Part shown: piece by piece, positions 16,626-24,799 of the stretch
Layout: each line of letters begins with the position of its first letter
How positions within the stretch are numbered: the stretch's first letter is position 1
Assembly: GCF_018224885.1 (NCBI RefSeq)
Contig: NZ_JAGTXB010000007.1
Span: 186,001 to 250,000 of the forward strand
Direction of reading: 5' to 3'
Length of the DNA: 64,000 bases
Source: Chitinophaga hostae
GTDB taxonomy: Bacteria; Bacteroidota; Bacteroidia; Chitinophagales; Chitinophagaceae
The notes under the pieces: model-generated
Databases searched by the model: none
The model's input: only the letters and a program-made list of their open reading frames with translations
Told to the model about the DNA's origin: nothing
Translations under genes and position numbers: made by a program

Positions 16626-18851
16626 ATGAACACTTTATTACAGGTAGGTTTACGGCAGCAGGCCATTTTTATTGCAGATACAGCGATTCAGCGTAACCAA
16701 TCATACCTGACACCCACTACCGGTTTACTGGTAGCTAACCTGGCCAAACTCGGATACACCGTGTCTGAGTCCCTGCTGCAGGCATTAAATCATACTTCAC
16801 CTGCCTGCCAGGCGACCATCCTGGAAACATTCCGGGAAGTAATGGGCGTTAATAAAAACTGGACCCCGCTGGTAAAAAACTGGATCATTCCCACCAATGA
16901 AACCGTGGCAGATCATATACTGACCTATTTCACCACTGAATTCAAAGGAAAGGGTACAGCCCTGCGCTGCGGTCATATTATTCCGCCAAATACTTTTGCG
17001 CTGGAAAGATATAATGGATGCCCATTCTGTGGTACGCCATTCCAGGCCGGTGAAATAGAAAACTTCGGACAAAACAGCAAGGTCCGTGTGCTCGAACTGT
17101 GGACAAATGCTTCCGCAGCTGATTACCTGGCTGACTTATTGTCTTCCAAAACAGCACTGGATGCTACCCAGATGGATAGCCTGAAAGCACTATTAACGGT
17201 ACTGCCTTTGACAGCGGGTGTGAAAATCGGGATGAAAGAAACCCAGGCAGCAGTGGCAGACCTGATGATTGCCATGAACAAGGCCGACGAAGCATCCATG
17301 TTGTTTACAACGCCTACGGATATACTCCGTTACCTGTGGTATAAACATACCGGGTTCCTGCAGTTGATAGCCCCAAAAACTATTATACAGCGGAAGAAAA
17401 AAAATAACACCCGTATTCGTGTGGCTCCTACCACAGATCAACAGGTTATTGGTACCTCCCTGAAGCTGAAATACAGCCGTCAGCAGGGATTAATGGCAGC
17501 CAAATGGCTGAACGCACTGGATATGGATGCTACGGCCATGTGTGAAGCGATGCATCCGAAACGCGGAATGTGGGTACGCTTTATCCGTGCCCTGCGCCTG
17601 GCAGAATTCAGCCAGCGTAAAGGATTTGAAAAACTGCGCGTGGTAATGGATAAATTTTACCGCCAGGACTACGCCGTTTGGCAGGGACAGGTAAATCATT
17701 TCCGTTTACGTTATGATGTCAACAGTACCATGTACCTGTTGAAACAGCGGCCAGGACTGTTTGCCCGTTCCCTGTTTGCCAACATGCTGTGGTTTGGACC
17801 AGCGCCTGTAACAGCTGCTTTTGCCGACATCCTCGACAAAGTACCTGCACGCCTGTTGTTTACCCTGCAGATGTACGCAGACTACTATTTCGATAAAGGC
17901 GCCACCCGTGCCGTGAAGCCGCTGGGAGGAACAGCGAAGAACATTCCTGCCAACCAGCTCCTGTCCATGTACGACGAAGCACAGCTGGAAGCCATGCAGT
18001 TGGCCGTGACGGACCTTTGCCTGCTGGCGATGACGAAACGTTTTGCAGCAGAAAAAACGACTGCCAAAAACATCTTCATTGCGCCTGAATTGTTTAAAAT
18101 ACCGCTCGCCATCGGCGACCGTACCGAACAAATCCAGGACCTACCAGCTGCGTTGATGGGTACCCGTTACCAGGTAGACGGCGATAAAATCATCCTGTTT
18201 ATGCAATGGGGTAAAGGATTACCTGCCCAGCACCTGGATATGGACCTGAGCTGCCGTGTGGCGTACAAGGACCACGTGGATCACTGTTCCTTTTCAAATC
18301 TGCATACCACCGGATGTAAGCATAGCGGCGATATCCGTTCCATTCCGCATAAAATTGGTACCGCGGAATATATTGAAATAAATATACCAGTCCTGCAACA
18401 GGCAGGCGCACGATACGTCACTTTCACCTGTAATGCTTACTCACAGGGGGCGATAACGCCTAACCTGGTAGTAGGATGGATGGATAGCCAACACCCGATC
18501 AAGGTATCCGCTAAAACCGGTGTTGCCTACGATCCGTCCTGTGTACAACAGATGGTACGTATCACCAGCGGGTTAACAAAAGGGCTGGTATTCGGGGTAC
18601 TGGATGTGGTTGCAAAAGAAATCATCTGGCTGGAAATGGCCTTCGACGGACAACTGGTGCAACAATTGGATATCCGAAACGTAAAAGCCATCCTGAAAAA
18701 ACTGGATAGCAAAATGACGATCGGCCAGTTACTGCAGGTGAAAGCGGCAGCACAACAGCTGCAGATCACCGATCAGCTGCCCGCAGATGAGGAGTACACC
18801 CTGCAGTGGGCCATGAACACGGCCGCCGTGACCCGGTTATTTATCGATTAA
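16626..18851 (+). CDS. RING-like and TerD-like domain protein (MXAN_6230/SCO0854-like)
   Basis: The 741-residue soluble protein has a helical N-terminus, then a short zinc-site motif C115-G-H117 ... C132-PF-C135 (NGCPFCGTPF), which reads as a degenerate RING/treble-clef. A long helical middle follows (about 150-500). A C-terminal domain (about 510-640) with LDMDLSCRVAY, KHSGDI and EYIEINIPVL resembles TerD-type calcium-binding beta sandwiches. It agrees with what I remember of proteins named MXAN_6230/SCO0854 family RING domain-containing protein. That identification is from memory. TerD and RING-like modules are associated with stress and biological-conflict systems. The neighbouring tRNA-like RNA and WYL regulator suggest an RNA-linked stress or defence locus. 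Function unknown. Confidence 0.72.
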   Translation: MNTLLQVGLRQQAIFIADTAIQRNQSYLTPTTGLLVANLAKLGYTVSESLLQALNHTSPACQATILETFREVMGVNKNWTPLVKNWIIPTNETVADHILTYFTTEFKGKGTALRCGHIIPPNTFALERYNGCPFCGTPFQAGEIENFGQNSKVRVLELWTNASAADYLADLLSSKTALDATQMDSLKALLTVLPLTAGVKIGMKETQAAVADLMIAMNKADEASMLFTTPTDILRYLWYKHTGFLQLIAPKTIIQRKKKNNTRIRVAPTTDQQVIGTSLKLKYSRQQGLMAAKWLNALDMDATAMCEAMHPKRGMWVRFIRALRLAEFSQRKGFEKLRVVMDKFYRQDYAVWQGQVNHFRLRYDVNSTMYLLKQRPGLFARSLFANMLWFGPAPVTAAFADILDKVPARLLFTLQMYADYYFDKGATRAVKPLGGTAKNIPANQLLSMYDEAQLEAMQLAVTDLCLLAMTKRFAAEKTTAKNIFIAPELFKIPLAIGDRTEQIQDLPAALMGTRYQVDGDKIILFMQWGKGLPAQHLDMDLSCRVAYKDHVDHCSFSNLHTTGCKHSGDIRSIPHKIGTAEYIEINIPVLQQAGARYVTFTCNAYSQGAITPNLVVGWMDSQHPIKVSAKTGVAYDPSCVQQMVRITSGLTKGLVFGVLDVVAKEIIWLEMAFDGQLVQQLDIRNVKAILKKLDSKMTIGQLLQVKAAAQQLQITDQLPADEEYTLQWAMNTAAVTRLFID

Positions 18852-18869
18852 TTTGTTGCCCCTATACAC

Positions 18870-18902
18870 AATAGCAGCCGGACATTTGTCTGTGCTGCTA
18901 TT
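18870..18902 (+). terminator. Hairpin after the RING-like/TerD-like gene
   Basis: AATAGCAGC and GCTGCTATT pair perfectly (9 bp), extended inward by GGACA/TGTCT. The downstream T-run is short (TTTG), so termination is likely but not certain. Confidence 0.65.
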
Positions 18903-18976
18903 TGCATGATATTACTTTTTAACCCTTCACTCATCAATTTTCTGAAAATGTTGCTATATTCATTGTGTTGTCATAC

Positions 18977-20131
18977 ATGAACAGATACCTGCTACTGCTA
19001 CTCCTTGTGGCGCCTCCAGCTGTACTTCAGGCCCAGCGTAAAAACGTGGCCGATACCACGGCCACTGTTTCCGTGCCCAGGGGTTTCTTTGATAATATCA
19101 TGTACTACCTCAAACATACCAACGTAGAAAAGAAAAAAAAGAAGGTAGATCTCAGCTTTATCGGCGGACCGGTATATACGCCTGAAACCAGTTTCGGCCT
19201 GGCGGTGATGATGGCCGCACAATATAAAACCGATAAAAAAGATTCCCTGCTCCCGGTTTCCAACGCCGCTATTTATGCATCCGGTGCACTAACAGGATTC
19301 TATGGTATCGGGATCAGCAATACCACCATTTTTCCGCACGACCGCTTCCGGCTCGCCCTGAAAGCCTCTTTCAGCTCCAGGCCAAATAAATATTGGGGCA
19401 TTGGATATGAAGCGGGTAATAATAAAGATAACTACACCGAATTTGTGCAGCTCACCGAAAAAATGCAGGCGGATTTTTCCGTGAACCTCAATGGCAAATT
19501 ATTCGCGGGACTCTGTGCACAGATACAAAACGTACAATCCAAAAAAATTGATACTGCCGGCGGCAAACCGCTGATGGCCCCGGAAAAGATCCTGGGTATT
19601 GGTGCAGGACCGTTTATTGTGTATGATACCCGCGACTTTATACCCAATGCCTACAAAGGCATGTACGTAAGATTAGGCTATCGCTTCTTCCCTTCTTTTT
19701 TTGGGAACAAGGCTGTTTTTTCTCAGTTTGACCTGCAGTTCGACTGGTACAAACAGCTCTGGCAGGGCGCTGTACTAGCCACCGATCTGTATGCCGAAGA
19801 GCGCAGCGGCGATGTGCCCTGGAGCTTACTGGCAGAAGCCGGCGGCTCTAACAGGCTGCGTGGCTATTACGAAGGGCGGTTCCGCGACAAAAATTACCTG
19901 GCCGCACAAATTGAACTGCGGCAGCGGATCTACAACCGCAGCGGCCTGGTAGCCTGGGTAGGCGGTGGCAATGTTTTTCCCCGCCTCAATGAACTGGAAC
20001 TGCATCAGTCGCTCATCAGCTACGGTATCGGCTATCGCTGGGAATTTAAAAAACGCGTAAATATCCGGCTGGATTATGGTAGAGGCAGGGACCAGTCAGG
20101 ATTCTATTTCGGTATTAACGAGGTATTTTAG
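18977..20131 (+). CDS. BamA/TamA-type (Omp85) outer membrane barrel protein
   Basis: The 384-residue protein (ATG at 18977 preferred over GTG at 18965) has a signal peptide ending in LQAQ near residue 20. A short charged segment rich in lysine follows, then a beta-barrel of alternating strands to the end. SNRLRGYYEGRFRD (about 300) corresponds to the conserved RGY/RGF loop of the Omp85 barrel, and the protein ends in phenylalanine as outer membrane proteins do. There is no room for POTRA domains, so it is a barrel-only surface-antigen D15-like member whose role cannot be assigned. It stands alone. Confidence 0.85.
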   Translation: MNRYLLLLLLVAPPAVLQAQRKNVADTTATVSVPRGFFDNIMYYLKHTNVEKKKKKVDLSFIGGPVYTPETSFGLAVMMAAQYKTDKKDSLLPVSNAAIYASGALTGFYGIGISNTTIFPHDRFRLALKASFSSRPNKYWGIGYEAGNNKDNYTEFVQLTEKMQADFSVNLNGKLFAGLCAQIQNVQSKKIDTAGGKPLMAPEKILGIGAGPFIVYDTRDFIPNAYKGMYVRLGYRFFPSFFGNKAVFSQFDLQFDWYKQLWQGAVLATDLYAEERSGDVPWSLLAEAGGSNRLRGYYEGRFRDKNYLAAQIELRQRIYNRSGLVAWVGGGNVFPRLNELELHQSLISYGIGYRWEFKKRVNIRLDYGRGRDQSGFYFGINEVF

Positions 20132-20285
20132 GGAGATGAATAACGCCCTGTTATCGCTTACCTGTTCGTTTTTTATTTCCTTTGCCTGTATGAAGATAAT
20201 TTCCCTGCTTTTATAACAAAACTTTAGAACCCTTCTCTATAAACCCCTCACCCGATTCCGGTAACTTGGCATAAATGCGCTGCCC

Positions 20286-21056
20286 ATGAAGCTGACCTTT
20301 ACCGGCCTCTTATTCTTTCTTTTTCCCACCACCCTGGTTGCCCAGCAATCGCTGCGGGGCACCGTAGCAGACAATACAACATTTGACCCGCTGGCAGGCG
20401 TTAGCCTGGTCAATATTACCACGGGCAAAATCATTATTACCGATAACAGCGGCGCTTTTGCTATTACTGCAAAACCCGGCGATACACTGCGTTTTTCCAT
20501 GGTGGGCTATCTTCCGCAACTGGTGGTGATTACAAAGGAACTATTCAGTTTACCTTCTCTCCATATACAAATGAAACAAGGGGTGATTACCCTGCAACAG
20601 CAGCTGGTTCGCGGAAGGAATTACTATGCCGACTCGTTGCGCCTGCGCAGGGAGTATGGTGCTTATTTCAAAAAGCAACAGGACTGGAACTTCAACCTGT
20701 TGTTGCCTCCCCTGTCGAAGCAGGAATTAAGGGACCAGTTTCATACCGTACAACAAGGTGTTAGCATTCACCAGTTATACAAAAACCTTTCCTTCCATAA
20801 AAACCGGCGCAGGGAAGCCCTGAGAAAGCAGCTGCTGGCAAAAGAAATGGAAGATTATGTAAGCCGCGCCTACGATCCGGCGATGGTGCAGGAGGTTACC
20901 GGGTTGAGTGGCGACAGCCTGGATTATTTTATGACGCATTACCGGCCGGGGCCAGCCATACTGGGAGGAAGTACGGCCTATGAGCTGAGGGTATATATCA
21001 GGCAATTATATCGGCAATACCAGGATAGTATTGCGTTACAGGGAGCATCGCGTTAG
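20286..21056 (+). CDS. CarboxypepD_reg-like domain envelope protein
   Basis: The 256-residue protein has a Sec leader (to about 18). An 80-residue carboxypeptidase regulatory-like beta sandwich follows, with DPLAGVSLVNITTGK, DNSGAFAITAKPGDTLRFSMVGY, the same fold that precedes the plug in SusC proteins but here with no barrel. The C-terminal 150 residues are charged and helical, without a family I recognise. It is expected in the periplasm. A TAACTTGG box (one mismatch to TAnnTTTG) lies just upstream. It converges on xseB with stop codons only a few bases apart and no room for a terminator. Confidence 0.82.
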   Translation: MKLTFTGLLFFLFPTTLVAQQSLRGTVADNTTFDPLAGVSLVNITTGKIIITDNSGAFAITAKPGDTLRFSMVGYLPQLVVITKELFSLPSLHIQMKQGVITLQQQLVRGRNYYADSLRLRREYGAYFKKQQDWNFNLLLPPLSKQELRDQFHTVQQGVSIHQLYKNLSFHKNRRREALRKQLLAKEMEDYVSRAYDPAMVQEVTGLSGDSLDYFMTHYRPGPAILGGSTAYELRVYIRQLYRQYQDSIALQGASR

Positions 21057-21059
21057 TGC

Positions 21060-21275
21060 TTACTTCTCCCCTCCCTTATTGCCTTCCATCTGTTTAATAA
21101 TGTTATTTACTTCTGCTTCTGTGGCGCGCAATTTCTGTTGGCAAAATTCTATGAGAACGGCCGCGCGCTTTACCTTTTCTGCTAAAAGATCTACTGAAAC
21201 AGCTTCATTCTCTATTTCCTCCGAGATCAGTTGCAATTCATTATAGGCTGCTTCATATGTCAGTTCCTGGCTCAT
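21060..21275 (-). CDS. xseB: Exodeoxyribonuclease VII small subunit
   Basis: The 71-residue protein starts at MSQELTYEAAYNELQLISEE and is a two-helix hairpin typical of XseB. Several XseB copies wrap the large subunit's coiled coil and are needed for processive bidirectional ssDNA degradation. I chose the ATG at 21275 rather than upstream in-frame codons because family members begin right at this helix. It overlaps the 3' end of xseA by 23 bases, consistent with translational coupling. Confidence 0.93.
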   Translation of the reverse strand: MSQELTYEAAYNELQLISEEIENEAVSVDLLAEKVKRAAVLIEFCQQKLRATEAEVNNIIKQMEGNKGGEK

Positions 21276-22692
21276 GGGTGATATTTTTTTCGGTAATAGT
21301 AGCTTCCAGCGACGCGTCGGGTAACACCACCTTAATGTGGCTTCCCGGCTGGAGTGATTTGGCATTGGTGATGATATGCCCGTCCCGGTAAATAATGGCA
21401 AAGCCTCTTTTCAGGATAGCGGCAGGACTCATCAGTTTAATCAGGGCATCATAATGTGTTAGCTGTCCACGCTTCGTTTGCATATACATCCGGCTAAACG
21501 AACGGAAATTGGCGACTATGTTACTGAGGTCATTAAGCCGGTTGGATACGGTGATCCTGGGCCGCTGTAATACCCCGTTCGACACCGCGATCAGTTCCCG
21601 GTGGCGGTTCAGCAAAATAGACGAGGCCGTGTGCAGCACCACATTTTTGCAGGCATGCAAATCTTCCTTATGGTTCGCCAGCAGGGTTCTGCTCTGGTTA
21701 ATGACAGTGTTGTTGAGCAACGACAATTGCTGAAAATGATTGGAAAGCAGCTGTTGCGATCGGATCAGGATATTTTGTTGCATGCTGATCACTGCCTCCT
21801 CAAAATTCCGGTTATGCGCAATGATCCATTCGGCGGCCTTGGTAGGCGTTTTGGTAGCGGTGTGCGCCATCATGTCCGTTATGGTTTCATTTTTCTGGTG
21901 CCCTATCCCTGTAATGACCGGGATGGGAAATTTGGCTACTGCCCTGCCCAGTATAAAAGTATCAAAAATCAGGAAGTCTGTTTGTGCGCCGCCGCCACGG
22001 ATGATTACCACCGCATCGTACGGCACCTGGCTGTTATAAACATCGATCAGCCGTTGTTGCACCAGTTCCGCTTTGGTTTCCCCCTGTACAACGGTGAAAT
22101 AATTGTCGATAATAAACGTATAGCCGAAATGGTTATGTTCCAGCGTGTGCCTGAAATCCTGGTACCCTGCGGAGTTACCGGAGGTAATGATGGCCAGCCG
22201 TTGTATCACGGCATGCAGTGGCAGCTGGTTGTTGCGTGTAATATACCGGTCGCCCGCTTTGCGGATAAAATCAGCGCATTCCGTGGTAAGGCGCAGTAAT
22301 GTTTGCTGTTTCTGTTGCTCCAGCAGCCCCACCGTAAAGGCGGTATCAATATCGAGCAGGGTGATCTGCAGGCCATGTACCTGGTGATAGCTCACTGATA
22401 CACGGATCAGCACATGAATATCATTCTTAAAGGGCTGTCCGGTTACTATTTCGAACTCCTTAATCCTGACGGCGCCGTTTCCCCACGCTACTGCCGATAC
22501 TTTGGCTACGATGCCGCCGGCATGTTCTTCTTTTTCCACCAGGTCGAAATAATGATACCCTTTTTGCTGGTAGAAAGAGTGATTGGTAACATCAGCCACC
22601 ACCCAATAGGTTTGTTCAGCAAACACGCTGTGAAGCGCCTGCTGAATTTTTCCTGTGAGTGCGGATAATTTTATGAAAGAAGTATCGGTCAT
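21253..22692 (-). CDS. xseA: Exodeoxyribonuclease VII large subunit
   Basis: This 479-residue protein has an N-terminal OB-fold (about 1-105), a catalytic core (120-320) with ITSGNSAGYQDFRHTL, DAVVIIRGGGAQTDFLIFD and PVITGIGHQKNETITDMMAH, and a long C-terminal coiled coil (330-430) ending in the segment LKRGFAIIYRDG. The order and motifs are those of XseA. With XseB it degrades single-stranded DNA into oligonucleotides during repair. Slightly longer than the E. coli enzyme. No other gene is co-transcribed upstream. Confidence 0.95.
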   Translation of the reverse strand: MTDTSFIKLSALTGKIQQALHSVFAEQTYWVVADVTNHSFYQQKGYHYFDLVEKEEHAGGIVAKVSAVAWGNGAVRIKEFEIVTGQPFKNDIHVLIRVSVSYHQVHGLQITLLDIDTAFTVGLLEQQKQQTLLRLTTECADFIRKAGDRYITRNNQLPLHAVIQRLAIITSGNSAGYQDFRHTLEHNHFGYTFIIDNYFTVVQGETKAELVQQRLIDVYNSQVPYDAVVIIRGGGAQTDFLIFDTFILGRAVAKFPIPVITGIGHQKNETITDMMAHTATKTPTKAAEWIIAHNRNFEEAVISMQQNILIRSQQLLSNHFQQLSLLNNTVINQSRTLLANHKEDLHACKNVVLHTASSILLNRHRELIAVSNGVLQRPRITVSNRLNDLSNIVANFRSFSRMYMQTKRGQLTHYDALIKLMSPAAILKRGFAIIYRDGHIITNAKSLQPGSHIKVVLPDASLEATITEKNITHEPGTDI

Positions 22693-22854
22693 TGCTATGG
22701 GTAAAGATAAGTAAATCGTTTATTACCTGACTTTTACCAGAATATCCGGGGAATCCAAAAAATGTATATATTGCCGTCAGTTGAATAATGAAAGGATTAA
22801 TGAGCAACCAAAATCCATAACAAACAGTTAATAAAAGAGTTATTCCGTTTTTTA

Positions 22855-22862
22855 TATTTTTG
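22855..22862 (+). promoter_or_regulatory. Putative -7 box almost touching the sigma gene start
   Basis: TATTTTTG fits TAnnTTTG exactly and ends only 4 bases before the ATG at 22867. If used, the transcript would be leaderless or nearly so. Confidence 0.5.
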
Positions 22863-22866
22863 CGCC

Positions 22867-23460
22867 ATGGGAGAAAATGAGCAGATAAAATCGCTTTTTC
22901 AAAGGGTCTGCTATGATGATAGTATACAGGCGTACAACGAACTATACATAGCCTTATGCACCCGGCTTATTCATTTTTCTGCATCCATTGTATCCTCGTT
23001 TCACCTGGCAGAAGAAATTGTGTCAGATGTATTTATTTCGTTGTGGCAAAAGCGGCGCGATATGTCGCACGTGGAAAACCCGGTGGTATACCTGTATGTA
23101 AGCACCAAAAATCTCTCTCTTAATACGTTACAACAGCAAAAAAGGCATCAGCACCATTCCCTGGACGCCTTAAATGCCGATATGCTGGTAATTGCACCGG
23201 AGGCTGAAAGCGGCATGGTATCGGCGGAAGTATCCCAGAAAATAGAGCGGGCAATCCGCAGCCTGCCTACCCGCTGCCAGCTGATATTCCGTTTGATTAA
23301 ACAGGACCGGCTCAGTTACCGGGAGGTGGCCACCCTTTTAAATATTTCCACCAAAACGGTGGATGCCCAGCTGACGATTGCGGTGAAGAAAATATCCCAG
23401 GCCATCCGCTTTGACCTGTCGGATGAAACAGCGCAGACCTACCTCCGGCAGGATTCTTAA
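22867..23460 (+). CDS. ECF RNA polymerase sigma factor (module 1)
   Basis: The 197-residue sigma-70 family protein has region 2 (about 20-90; AEEIVSDVFISLWQKR is region 2.2-2.3) and region 4 (about 125-185; RLSYREVATLLNISTKTVDAQ is the helix-turn-helix). It matches the Bacteroidota family that controls SusC/SusD genes. Directly downstream lie FecR, SusC and SusD. The expected circuit is substrate binding to SusC, signalling by its STN domain through FecR, and release of this sigma factor. Confidence 0.94.
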   Translation: MGENEQIKSLFQRVCYDDSIQAYNELYIALCTRLIHFSASIVSSFHLAEEIVSDVFISLWQKRRDMSHVENPVVYLYVSTKNLSLNTLQQQKRHQHHSLDALNADMLVIAPEAESGMVSAEVSQKIERAIRSLPTRCQLIFRLIKQDRLSYREVATLLNISTKTVDAQLTIAVKKISQAIRFDLSDETAQTYLRQDS

Positions 23461-23568
23461 ATTTTTTTTCAATTCCTTTAGGGAACTTTTACGGGTTTAT
23501 TTGTCCTTCTTATAGTTGCAGGGAGTAAAAGGATTTTTCCTGGCTTCCGGCAGCCCGCCACTTCTATT

Positions 23569-24618
23569 ATGAACCAAGAAAAACTTTATGCGCTGCTGGC
23601 CCGCGAAATGGCCGGTACACTTACCGCAGAAGAAGCCACTGACCTGCAACAGTTGTTGCAGCAATACCCCGACGCCGGCTACATCCGGGAGGTATTTGCG
23701 CAAAACTGGGCGCCGGCAGGCAAACAATATACCGGGCTGCAGGTGCAGCTGCTGCTGGAGAAACACCGGCAGCGTATGCAGGAGATGCCTGATACCGTTA
23801 GGGAAACAATCGTTCCGGTGAGGCGCAGTATGTGGAAACTATACAGCGGCATTGCCGCCAGCATATTATTACTCACGGTTGGCGGGTATTGGTTTTACAG
23901 CGGCAGGCAGCAGGCCCCCGCTCCGCAGGCGCAGCTGGTCACAGAAAAGAGAATGCGTACGCAGGTATTGCTGCCCGATGGTTCCCGTGTTTGGCTGAAT
24001 GCCGGCAGTAAGCTGGATTATCCTAAACAGTTTGCCGCACATGCGGCCCGGGAAGTAACGCTGGAAGGAGAAGCCTTTTTCGTGATAAAAGCCGATGCAG
24101 AAAGGCCTTTCCGCGTACATACGCAGGCCTTTCATGTCCGGGTGCTGGGAACCTCCTTTAATGTGAGGGCCTATCCGCAGGAAGACAGTGCCGAAACCTC
24201 CCTGGTGCAGGGTGCTGTGGAAGTAGTGCTGAACAATGCGGAGAACCAGGTCATCTCCTTAAAGCCAAACGAGAAAATTACCATCCCTGTACATCCGGTA
24301 GTGGCTGAAAGCCATGCCACCACCGCACCCGTGGTCATCTATAAAAGTAAATTAATTCCTGTGCAGGATAGCATTATTCCTGAAACCGCCTGGGTACAGA
24401 ATAAACTGGCATTTAAACACCTGGAACTGGAAAAAGTAGTGGTGATGCTCGAACAGTGGTATGGAGTGGAAATTGGGTTTAAAGATGACAGCAAAAGAGA
24501 TCTCTACTTCAGTGGAGTATTTGAAACAGAAAGCATAGAGCAGGTGCTGGATGCGCTGGAAACAACCATGTCATTTACCTGGCATAAAGATGCCGCCGGG
24601 AAAATATGGATTAAATAA
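23569..24618 (+). CDS. FecR-type anti-sigma factor (module 1)
   Basis: The 349-residue protein has a cytoplasmic N-terminal sigma-binding region (1-85) and one transmembrane helix (about 92-110). A periplasmic FecR domain follows (about 125-225; RTQVLLPDGSRVWLNAGSKL), then a DUF4974 domain at the C-terminus (about 270-349). It relays signals from the outer-membrane SusC to the sigma factor encoded 108 bases upstream. Confidence 0.94.
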   Translation: MNQEKLYALLAREMAGTLTAEEATDLQQLLQQYPDAGYIREVFAQNWAPAGKQYTGLQVQLLLEKHRQRMQEMPDTVRETIVPVRRSMWKLYSGIAASILLLTVGGYWFYSGRQQAPAPQAQLVTEKRMRTQVLLPDGSRVWLNAGSKLDYPKQFAAHAAREVTLEGEAFFVIKADAERPFRVHTQAFHVRVLGTSFNVRAYPQEDSAETSLVQGAVEVVLNNAENQVISLKPNEKITIPVHPVVAESHATTAPVVIYKSKLIPVQDSIIPETAWVQNKLAFKHLELEKVVVMLEQWYGVEIGFKDDSKRDLYFSGVFETESIEQVLDALETTMSFTWHKDAAGKIWIK

Positions 24619-24700
24619 AACATTCACTTGTAAAACACGTCTGACAAAGTAAACAAACAGTAAAAGAACTATTCGCAAGTAAGCTCTAACCGAAAAAAAA

Positions 24701-24727
24701 ACGGGAAATGTTCGCACCATTCCCCGT
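24701..24727 (+). terminator. Hairpin in the FecR-SusC gap (module 1)
   Basis: ACGGGAAATG pairs with CATTCCCCGT (one mismatch, 7-base loop). No T-run follows, so it is a leader hairpin or weak attenuator rather than a classic terminator. Confidence 0.4.
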
Positions 24728-24799
24728 GTAAATATCGGTTAACAGCATTGTATTGGGTAAACTTTCCATCAACAATTAATTAACCAACAAAACAAATGT

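Noticed and set aside
23569..24618. FecR as an independent metal-uptake regulator
   Set aside because: Position between sigma and SusC with an STN domain fits the glycan-type circuit; no siderophore genes are nearby.
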